Assembly (NCBI GenBank): GCA_039808325.1
Contig: JBDHSU010000057.1
Coordinates: forward strand, 1 to 24,052
Reading direction: 5' to 3'
Length of the DNA stretch: 24,052 nucleotides
DNA from: JAFKKS01 sp039808325
Lineage (GTDB): Bacteria; Pseudomonadota; Alphaproteobacteria; Rhizobiales; Xanthobacteraceae
Shown here piece by piece: positions 7,763-14,095 of this stretch (position 1 is its first letter; the number at the start of each line of letters is the position of its first letter). The notes beneath the pieces are model-generated. The model worked only from the letters and a program-made list of their open reading frames with translations, was not told where the DNA came from and did no database searches. The position numbers and the translations under genes are program-made.

Positions 7763-10700
7763 CGGAGCGATTCAACGTCTCCGACTGGGCGTTGCGCCAT
7801 CGCTCTTTCGTCTGGTTCCTCGTCATCATCATCCTGGCGGCGGGCGCCTTCTCGTTCCAGCGGCTCGGGCGCAACGAAGACCCCGCCTTCACGATCAAAA
7901 CCATGGTCGTGCAGGTGATGTGGCCGGGCGCCAGCATCACCGATACGCTGCAGCAGATCACCGACCGCCTCGAACGCAAGCTCGAGGAGACGCCCGGCCT
8001 CGACTATCTCAAGAGCTACACGGTCCCGGGCACCGCCACCGTCTTCGTCAATCTGCGCGGCGACGTGCACGGCCGCGACGTCGCCGACACCTGGTATCAG
8101 GTGCGCAAGAAGATCAACGACATCCGCCAGAATTTGCCGCAAGGCATTCACGGGCCATTCTTCAACGATGAATTCGGCGATACCTACGGCATCATCTACG
8201 GCTTCACCGCCGATGGCTTTTCGCAGCGGGAACTGCGCGATCATGTCGAAACGATACGCACGCGCCTCCTTAGCGTGCCGGACGTCTCCAAGATCGAGCT
8301 GATCGGAACGCAGGACGAGAAGATCTTCGTCGAGTTCTCCATCCGCAAGCTGGCGGGGCTGCGCCTCGACCGGCAGGCGCTGATCGCGGCCCTGCAGGCG
8401 CAAAACGCCATCGCGCCGGCGGGTGTCATCCAGTCGTCCGAGGAGAAGGTGCGCGTCGAAATCAGCGGCGCGTTCCAGTCGGAAGAAGATTTGCGCCGCG
8501 TCAACTTCGTCGCCAACGGCCAGATCTTCCGCCTCGCCGACGTCGCCACCGTCAAGCGCGGTTACGCGGACCCGCCGCAGCCGATGTTCCGCGTCAACGG
8601 CGTGCCGGCGATCGGCATCGGCATCGCGATGCGAGCGGGCGGCGACGTGCTGGCGCTCGGACGCAACATCGAAGCGGCGATGCGCGATATCACGCGCGAT
8701 CTGCCCATAGGGATCGAACCGCATCTCGTCGCCGAGCAGCCGGCGGTGGTGAAGGATTCCATCGACGAATTTATGAAGGCGCTGTGGGAGGCGGTCGCGA
8801 TCGTACTCGCGGTGAGCTTCCTGAGCCTCGGCCTGCGCGCGGGCGCGGTCGTCGCCTGCGCCATTCCGCTGGTGCTCGCGGCAACCTTCCTCGGCATGGA
8901 GCTTGCCGGCATCGACCTGCAGCGCGTCTCGCTCGGCGCCCTCATCATTTCGCTCGGGCTTCTCGTCGACGACGCCATGATCACCGTCGAGATGATGGTG
9001 ACGCAGCTCGAAGCTGGCGCCGATAAGGTGCGCGCGGCGACCTTCGCCTACACCTCGACCGCCTTTCCAATGCTCACCGGGACGATCGTGACGGTCGCCG
9101 GCTTCATCCCCATCGGCTTCGCCAAGAGCGCCGCCGGCGAATATACCTTTTCGCTCTTCGCCGTGGTGGCGATGGCGCTGATGCTTTCCTGGATCGTCGC
9201 GGTCGTCTTCGCGCCCTTGATCGGCGTGACCATCCTGCCGGCGAAGATGCAGCACAAGGGGCACGAGCCAGGGCCGGTGATGCGCCACTTCCGCACCTTC
9301 CTGGTCGGCGCCATGCGCGCGAAGTGGCTGACGATCGCCGTCACGCTGGCGCTGTTCGCGGGCTCGCTCTTCGCCATACGGCTGGTGCCGCAGCAGTTCT
9401 TTCCGGCCTCGGACCGGCCGGAGCTTCTCGTCGACCTCAAGCTCTCGGAAGGCGCCTCGATCTACGCCACGATGCAGCGCGCCGACACGCTGGAAGCGTT
9501 GTTGCGCGACGACCCCGACATCGAACGCTGGACAACATACGTCGGCCAGGGCGCGGTGCGCTTCTATCTGCCGCTCAACGTCCAGCTCGCCAACGACTTC
9601 TTCGCGCAGTCGGTGATCGTCACCAAGAGCCTCGAGGCGCGCGAACGCGTCCGTCAGCGCCTGAACGATGCGCTGCCTCAGAAGCTGCCGGACGTGGTGA
9701 CGCGTGTCTCGGCGCTGGAACTCGGCCCGCCCGTCGGCTGGCCGTTGCAATATCGCGTCAGCGGACCCGATCCGCAGAAGGTGCGCGACATCGCCTACAA
9801 GGTCGCCAATGTCATCGCCAGCGATCCGCGTACGGAGAAGGTGAACTTCGACTGGATCGAGCCGCAGCGCACCCTGCGCCTGAAGGTCGACCAGGATCAG
9901 GCGCGGCTGCTCGGGCTTAGCTCGCAGGACCTCGCGCAAGCGCTCAATACCGTCGTCACCGGCACAACGGTGACGCAAGTGCGCGACAGCATCTATCTCA
10001 TCGACGTCGTCGTGCGCGCCGAGGACGAGGAACGCACCTCGCCCAATATCCTGCGCACGCTGGAGGTGCCGCTGCGCAACGGCAAGACGGTGCCGCTGCT
10101 TCAGGTGGCGACGCTGGAATACGGCCTCGACCTGCCGCTCGTGTGGCGGCGCGACCGCATCCCGACCTTGACCGTGCAGAGCGACCTCACCGGCACGACG
10201 CTGCCGGCGACGGTGGTGACCGCGCTGCGCACGAAGATCGCGGAGCTCAACGCGGCGCTGCCGCCCGAATACAAGGTGGTGCCCGGCGGCACGGTGGAGG
10301 AAAGCGGCAAGTCCACCGCGTCGGTCGCGGCGGCGGTGCCGGCGGCGCTGATGGTGATGCTGATCGTCCTGATGATCCAGCTTCAGAGCTTCAGCCGGCT
10401 GTTCCTGGTGCTCAGCGTCGCGCCGTTCGGGCTGATCGGCGTCGTCGCCGCGCTGCTGCTATCGGGCAAGCCGCTCGGCTTCGTCGCGATCCTCGGCGTG
10501 CTGGCGCTCGTCGGCATGATCGTGCGCAACTCGGTCATCCTGGTAGACCAGATCCGCGTCGAAATGGAACACGGGCGGCACCCGTGGGATGCCGTGGTCG
10601 AGGCGACCTCGCACCGCTTCCGGCCGATCCTGCTCACCGCCGCCGCCGCGATCCTCGGCATGATCCCGATCGCCCCGACCGTGTTCTGGGGCCCGATGGC

Positions 10701-10842
10701 CTACGCCATCATGGGCGGGCTCGCGGTCGCGACCGTGATCACGCTGGTGTTTCTGCCGGCGCTCTACGTCGCCTGGTTCCGTGTCCACGAGCCGCCGCGC
10801 GAGCCTGATGCGCCGGCCGCCGCCGAACCGCTCGCGGCATGA
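7759..10842 (+). CDS. RND multidrug efflux permease (AcrB/HAE1-like)
   Basis: 1027-residue inner-membrane proton-driven efflux pump of normal family length. TM1 spans about residues 17-33. A large periplasmic porter loop follows, then the TM2-TM6 bundle, a second periplasmic loop, TM7, and TM8-TM12 near the C-terminus. The TM4 proton-relay pair is seen as D404/D405 in GLLVDDAMITVEMM, matching AcrB D407/D408. The TM10 position of AcrB K940 holds R923 (GMIVRNSVILVDQI). The start overlaps the adaptor's stop codon. No TolC/OprM-type channel is encoded nearby, so the complex presumably borrows one from elsewhere. The substrate is unknown. A 753-residue open frame on the opposite strand is a high-GC shadow of this gene. 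Confidence 0.95.
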   Translation: MTERFNVSDWALRHRSFVWFLVIIILAAGAFSFQRLGRNEDPAFTIKTMVVQVMWPGASITDTLQQITDRLERKLEETPGLDYLKSYTVPGTATVFVNLRGDVHGRDVADTWYQVRKKINDIRQNLPQGIHGPFFNDEFGDTYGIIYGFTADGFSQRELRDHVETIRTRLLSVPDVSKIELIGTQDEKIFVEFSIRKLAGLRLDRQALIAALQAQNAIAPAGVIQSSEEKVRVEISGAFQSEEDLRRVNFVANGQIFRLADVATVKRGYADPPQPMFRVNGVPAIGIGIAMRAGGDVLALGRNIEAAMRDITRDLPIGIEPHLVAEQPAVVKDSIDEFMKALWEAVAIVLAVSFLSLGLRAGAVVACAIPLVLAATFLGMELAGIDLQRVSLGALIISLGLLVDDAMITVEMMVTQLEAGADKVRAATFAYTSTAFPMLTGTIVTVAGFIPIGFAKSAAGEYTFSLFAVVAMALMLSWIVAVVFAPLIGVTILPAKMQHKGHEPGPVMRHFRTFLVGAMRAKWLTIAVTLALFAGSLFAIRLVPQQFFPASDRPELLVDLKLSEGASIYATMQRADTLEALLRDDPDIERWTTYVGQGAVRFYLPLNVQLANDFFAQSVIVTKSLEARERVRQRLNDALPQKLPDVVTRVSALELGPPVGWPLQYRVSGPDPQKVRDIAYKVANVIASDPRTEKVNFDWIEPQRTLRLKVDQDQARLLGLSSQDLAQALNTVVTGTTVTQVRDSIYLIDVVVRAEDEERTSPNILRTLEVPLRNGKTVPLLQVATLEYGLDLPLVWRRDRIPTLTVQSDLTGTTLPATVVTALRTKIAELNAALPPEYKVVPGGTVEESGKSTASVAAAVPAALMVMLIVLMIQLQSFSRLFLVLSVAPFGLIGVVAALLLSGKPLGFVAILGVLALVGMIVRNSVILVDQIRVEMEHGRHPWDAVVEATSHRFRPILLTAAAAILGMIPIAPTVFWGPMAYAIMGGLAVATVITLVFLPALYVAWFRVHEPPREPDAPAAAEPLAA

Positions 10843-10855
10843 GGCGCGACGGCGA

Positions 10856-10885
10856 TTGATCCGGCGCCGTCACGTTCGCTAGATA
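10856..10885 (+). promoter_or_regulatory. Possible promoter of the acyl-CoA ligase gene
   Basis: TTGATC (10856-10861), an 18-base spacer and TAGATA (10880-10885) lie 23 bases before the ligase start, in the 66-base gap after the RND pump. An imperfect GACGGCG...CGCCGTC stem (10848-10871) overlaps it. Both are weak matches; read-through from the efflux operon is equally possible. Confidence 0.28.
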
Positions 10886-10908
10886 GAGGCGGAAAAGGAA
10901 ATACGACC

Positions 10909-12537
10909 ATGGCCGCCTCGCCTTACGACACCGATCTCGACAAGAATCCCGCCAATTTCCAGCCGCTCACCCCGCTCACTTTGCTGGAGCGTTCCGCCGC
11001 GACCTTCCCCGACCAGATCGCCATCATCCACGGCAACCTGCGGCGCAGCTACCGCGATTTCTACCGCCGCTCCCGTCAACTCGCCTCGGCGCTGGCGCGA
11101 GCCGGCGTCAAGCGCGGCGACACCGTCTCGGTGATGCTGGCCAACACCCCGGCGATGCTCGAGGCGCATTACGGCGTGCCGATGAGCGGAGGCGTCCTCA
11201 ACACGCTCAACACGCGGCTCGACGCCGCCGTCCTCGCCTTCACGCTCGACCATGCGCAGACGAAGGTGCTGATCGTCGATCGCGAGTTTTCGGCCGTGAT
11301 GAAGGAAGCGCTGGCGCAAGCGAAAACGAAACCGCTCGTCATCGATTACGACGACCCGGAATATACGGGCGCCGGAGAACGCCTCGGCAAGGTCGAATAC
11401 GAGAACTTCATCGCCGACGGCGATCCGGAATTCGCGTGGCAGATGCCTCCCGACGAATGGAATGCGATCTCGCTCAACTACACTTCAGGCACCACCGGAG
11501 ATCCCAAGGGCGTCGTCTATCATCACCGCGGCGCCTATCTCCTCGCCCTCGGCAACGTCGTCACGTGCGGCATGGCGAAGCATCCGGTGTATCTGTGGAC
11601 GCTGCCGATGTTCCACTGCAACGGCTGGTGCTTCCCGTGGTCGATCTCGGTCGGCGCCGGCACTCATGTCTGTCTGCGCCAGGTGCGCGCCAAGGCGATG
11701 TTCGACGCCATTGCGACGCATAAGGTCACGCATCTGTGCGGCGCGCCGATCGTCATGGCGACGCTGCTCAACGCGCCGGACGAGGAGAAACGTCCGCTGC
11801 CGCACGCGGTGCAGTTCTTCACCGCCGCAGCGCCGCCGCCGGAAGCCGTGCTAGCCGGCATGAAGAGCGCCGGCTTCAACGTAACGCATCTCTACGGGCT
11901 CACCGAGACTTACGGCCCCGCCGTCGTGAACGACTGGCACGCCGAATGGGACGCGCTCGAGGGCGCCGCGCAGGCGGCCATGAAAGCGCGCCAGGGCGTG
12001 CGCTATGTCGGCCTCGAAGCCCTCGACGTCATGGACCCGGACACCATGCGGCCGGTGCCGCGCGACGGCGAGACCATCGGCGAGGTGATGTTCCGCGGCA
12101 ATGTCGTGATGAAGGGCTATCTCAAGAACAAGGCGGCGAGCGACAAGGCCTTCGCCGGCGGCTGGTTCCATTCCGGAGACCTCGGCGTCATGCATCCGGA
12201 CGGCTACATCCAGATCAAGGACCGCTCGAAGGACATCATCATCTCCGGCGGCGAGAACATCTCCTCGATCGAGGTCGAGGACGCGCTGTTCAAGCATCCC
12301 GCCGTGCAGGCGGCGGCGGTCGTCGCGAAGACCGACGAGAAGTGGGGCGAGACGCCCTGCGCCTTCGTCGAACTAAAGCCCGGCAAGCAGGCGACGCAGG
12401 ACGAGCTCATCGCCTGGTGCCGCGAGAAGCTGGCGCGCTACAAGGTGCCGCGCCACATCGTCTTTTCGGAGCTGCCGAAGACCTCGACCGGTAAGATCCA
12501 GAAGTTCAAGCTGCGCGAGATGGCGAAGGACGTGTGA
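10909..12537 (+). CDS. Acyl-CoA synthetase (medium/long-chain fatty acid-CoA ligase type)
   Basis: 542-residue ANL-superfamily AMP-forming ligase that activates a carboxylic acid to its CoA thioester. The P-loop YTSGTTGDPKG is at residues 191-201. The motif LPMFHCNGWCFPW, typical of the fatty-acyl/methylmercaptopropionyl-CoA ligase branch (FadD-like, DmdB-like), follows. The A5 motif is YGLTETYGP, the ribose-binding Asp is in WFHSGDLG, the hinge region is KDRSKDIIISGGENISS, and the catalytic lysine in KTSTGKIQKFK is K529. AAAAGGAA lies 9 bases before the ATG. It is on the same strand as the efflux operon but 66 bases downstream and functionally unrelated. The exact acid substrate is undetermined; aliphatic or aryl-aliphatic acids are likely. 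Confidence 0.92.
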   Translation: MAASPYDTDLDKNPANFQPLTPLTLLERSAATFPDQIAIIHGNLRRSYRDFYRRSRQLASALARAGVKRGDTVSVMLANTPAMLEAHYGVPMSGGVLNTLNTRLDAAVLAFTLDHAQTKVLIVDREFSAVMKEALAQAKTKPLVIDYDDPEYTGAGERLGKVEYENFIADGDPEFAWQMPPDEWNAISLNYTSGTTGDPKGVVYHHRGAYLLALGNVVTCGMAKHPVYLWTLPMFHCNGWCFPWSISVGAGTHVCLRQVRAKAMFDAIATHKVTHLCGAPIVMATLLNAPDEEKRPLPHAVQFFTAAAPPPEAVLAGMKSAGFNVTHLYGLTETYGPAVVNDWHAEWDALEGAAQAAMKARQGVRYVGLEALDVMDPDTMRPVPRDGETIGEVMFRGNVVMKGYLKNKAASDKAFAGGWFHSGDLGVMHPDGYIQIKDRSKDIIISGGENISSIEVEDALFKHPAVQAAAVVAKTDEKWGETPCAFVELKPGKQATQDELIAWCREKLARYKVPRHIVFSELPKTSTGKIQKFKLREMAKDV

Positions 12538-12560
12538 GCCGCCGCCCCTTTCGGCCCGGT

Positions 12561-12646
12561 CGTGCGCGAGGATTGGCCCGCGCCCGCGCATCTATTCAAT
12601 CTTGCGAAGCGCATGGATTGCCGGGTCGAGCCCGGCAATGATGACG
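12561..12646. repeat. Composite palindromic intergenic repeat, copy A
   Basis: The well-preserved half is a hairpin, ATTGCCGGG (12617-12625) with CCCGGCAAT (12631-12639). It is joined through an AT-richer linker containing TCTTGCGA to a degenerate GC palindrome ending CCCGCGCATC (12583-12592). The reverse complement of copy B (13486-13572) aligns along the whole length, including the linker. The two are therefore members of one family in opposite orientation. Such bipartite palindromes are widespread between genes in Bradyrhizobium-type genomes (recalled, not searched). Confidence 0.75.
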
Positions 12647-12663
12647 CGCGCCAAGCTCCACAT
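12592..12663 (-). other. Candidate 23-codon small ORF with strong Shine-Dalgarno site
   Basis: On the minus strand, GGAGGAGG lies 5 bases before an ATG at 12663. It opens a 23-codon frame (MWSLARVIIAG...) ending in TAG at 12592. An in-frame ATG at 12684 would add seven residues. All but the first few codons lie inside repeat copy A, and peptides of this kind (VIIAGLDPAIH) are the usual translation of such repeats. The ribosome site is unusually good for an accidental ORF. I read it as either a real leader/small ORF or the 5' stub of a lost gene divergent from the PadR gene; translation is unproven. Confidence 0.25.
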
Positions 12664-12742
12664 ATTTACCTCCTCCGTCACCATGGTGATGCGCGCAGCG
12701 GCCGGAACGGGGCCGGGAGACTCGCGCCCGCACGCCCATTGA

Positions 12743-12792
12743 AAGATACGTCTTGCGATATATCTTTTTCGTGCTATCGTAAGATATATCTT
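12743..12792. promoter_or_regulatory. Cluster of AAGATATATCTT-like boxes, probable PadR operator
   Basis: A perfect 12-base palindrome AAGATATATCTT lies at 12781-12792. GCGATATATCTT (12755-12766, 10 of 12 matching) and AAGATACGTCTT (12743-12754, 10 of 12) abut each other upstream. The boxes stand out as AT-rich in a GC-rich region. They overlap the expected promoter and lie just 14-64 bases before the PadR start, which suggests negative autoregulation. The link to PadR is inferred from position. Confidence 0.65.
12753..12780 (+). promoter_or_regulatory. Probable promoter of the PadR regulator gene
   Basis: TTGCGA (12753-12758), a 16-base spacer and TATCGT (12775-12780) form a moderate sigma-70-like promoter. 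One operator box lies in the spacer and a perfect box begins right after the -10, so bound repressor would occlude polymerase. The assignment of the hexamers is tentative. Confidence 0.4.
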
Positions 12793-12806
12793 TTGGAGGA
12801 CGCGAT

Positions 12807-13472
12807 ATGTTTGAAATGCGTGGATGCGAGCACGGCGGTCGTGGACATGGCCGTGATCACGATGAACGCTGGGCCGGCGGTCCGCGTCGTCACTGGGGCG
12901 GCGGCGGTTGGGGTCGCGAAGGCGGTGGACGCGGCCGTGGCGGCATGGGTGGCGGCGATTTCATGCGCTTCGGGCGGATGATGGCGCAGGGGGATCTGCG
13001 GCTGATCGCCCTCTGGCTGATCAAGGAGCAGCCGCGGCACGGCTACGAGATCATCAAGGTGCTGGAGGAGAAAACGGGCGGCTGGTACGCGCCGAGCCCC
13101 GGCGTCGTCTATCCGACGCTCACCTATCTCGAGGAAGCCGGCTACGTCACCGCGCAGGCGGACGGCGCCAAGAAGCTCTACACCATCACCGACGAAGGCC
13201 GCGCCTATCTCGACGAGAATCCCGACGTCGTCGACGTCATTCTCGCACGTCTTTCCGCGCTCGCGGACAAGGTCGCGCAGTGGCGGCAAGGCTCATCGCA
13301 CGAGCATCACGAAGGCCGCCGCGAGCGCGGCCCGCGCGTGTCGCGGCTCGTCGATGCAGCGGTCGACAATCTGCGCGATGTCGCGGCGGAACGCTTCAGC
13401 GGCGACGCCGACACGGAAGCGCGCATTGTCGACATCCTCGCTCGTGCCGCGAGCGAATTGCGAAAAGCTTAG
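12807..13472 (+). CDS. PadR family transcriptional regulator with Gly/Arg/His-rich N-terminal tail (YqjI/NfeR-like layout)
   Basis: 221-residue PadR-family DNA-binding protein. Residues 1-50 are low complexity, rich in Gly, Arg and His with one Cys (C7, H9, H14, H18, H29), and probably disordered and metal-binding. Residues about 60-135 are the PadR winged helix: GDLRLIALWLI, RHGYEIIKVLEE, and the signature YAPSPGVVYPTLTYLEEAGYV. A His-containing linker (SSHEHHEG) and C-terminal helices for dimerisation follow. E. coli YqjI/NfeR, a nickel-responsive repressor of a ferric-siderophore reductase gene, has the same order with a His/Cys-rich tail. GGAGGA lies 6 bases before the ATG. No siderophore-reductase gene is beside it, so its targets are unknown; autoregulation is likely from the upstream boxes. 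Confidence 0.9.
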   Translation: MFEMRGCEHGGRGHGRDHDERWAGGPRRHWGGGGWGREGGGRGRGGMGGGDFMRFGRMMAQGDLRLIALWLIKEQPRHGYEIIKVLEEKTGGWYAPSPGVVYPTLTYLEEAGYVTAQADGAKKLYTITDEGRAYLDENPDVVDVILARLSALADKVAQWRQGSSHEHHEGRRERGPRVSRLVDAAVDNLRDVAAERFSGDADTEARIVDILARAASELRKA

Positions 13473-13485
13473 GTCGTTCCAACAT

Positions 13486-13572
13486 CGTCATTGCCGGGCT
13501 TGCCCCGGCAATCCGTCGTCGTCGCAAGATTCATTTGAATGATGGATGCGCGGGTCAAGCCCGCGCATGACG
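13486..13572. repeat. Composite palindromic intergenic repeat, copy B
   Basis: An 87-base element bounded by CGTCAT (13486-13491) and ATGACG (13567-13572). It has two hairpins: ATTGCCGGG/CCCGGCAAT (13490-13498 with 13504-13512) and ATGCGCGGG/CCCGCGCAT (13546-13554 with 13560-13568). The linker between them contains TCGCAAGA. It is the intact form of the family and matches copy A in inverted orientation. It lies between the convergent PadR and DUF4189 genes, where it could also end transcription from both sides. Confidence 0.85.
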
Positions 13573-13602
13573 ACCGTGCTTGAAGGCAAGCATGGAGAAG
13601 CC

Positions 13603-14073
13603 TCAGCGGCCGTCCGCGCAGACGACCGTGCGCAATTGGCAGCGGCCGCGCGTGCGCTTATCCTCGTTGCAGCGCGCCAGCGCCTTTTGCTGCGCTTCGG
13701 CGGAGCTGTTCGAGCCGGACGTATAAGAGAGCTTCCAGCGCCGGCCGCGGTGATTGCCCATATAGGTCGCCAAGCCGACGCAAAGATCGCCGCTAAACGC
13801 GCCGGTCTCGCATGAGCCGCGGCCGAACTTGGCGCAGCGCACGGCGACATCGCCTTTGGCGTCACCCTCCGTATCCTTTTTCCAGATGGTCGCGAAACTG
13901 CCGTCCGCCGTGAACGCGATCGCGCCCCAGTAAATCGGCTTTGCCGGCGGAGCCGCCGGTGCGGCAGCCGTTGCCGGCGCCGCCTCTGGTTTCGGCGGCG
14001 CCGTCTGCGCCGCAGCTTGCGCCGCCGAGGCGCATGCCAACGCCAGCGCCGTCGCAATCGTCATCAATCGCAT
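13603..14073 (-). CDS. Secreted DUF4189 domain protein
   Basis: 156-residue exported protein of unknown function. A signal peptide occupies about residues 1-20 (MRLMTIATALALACASAAQA). An Ala/Pro-rich linker to about residue 45 follows, then a DUF4189-type domain starting YWGAIAFTADGSF, with the SAEAQQKALARCNEDKRTRGRCQL segment typical of the family. Six cysteines in the mature part (80, 88, 98, 135, 145, 152) could form three disulfides in the periplasm. It starts 22 bases after the GMC oxidoreductase stop on the same strand, so the two are probably co-transcribed, although no functional link is obvious. A second ATG three codons in would serve equally well. The domain name is recalled from the pattern, not searched. 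Confidence 0.8.
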   Translation of the reverse strand: MRLMTIATALALACASAAQAAAQTAPPKPEAAPATAAAPAAPPAKPIYWGAIAFTADGSFATIWKKDTEGDAKGDVAVRCAKFGRGSCETGAFSGDLCVGLATYMGNHRGRRWKLSYTSGSNSSAEAQQKALARCNEDKRTRGRCQLRTVVCADGR

Positions 14074-14095
14074 CGCGGCCCCCCGCTTTTCTTCC

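Noticed and set aside
7717..9978. 753-residue open frame antisense to the RND pump, rich in Arg/Asp/His/Gly.
   Set aside because: It lies opposite a clear RND permease and adaptor end, has a low-complexity composition with no domain, and is typical of antisense frames in high-GC DNA.
3717..12537. The two acyl-CoA synthetases, RND pump and TSUP permease as one catabolic or detoxification cluster.
   Set aside because: Strands differ, gaps are large, and no enzyme of beta-oxidation, methylcitrate cycle or sulfonate degradation is present; no evidence of a joint pathway.
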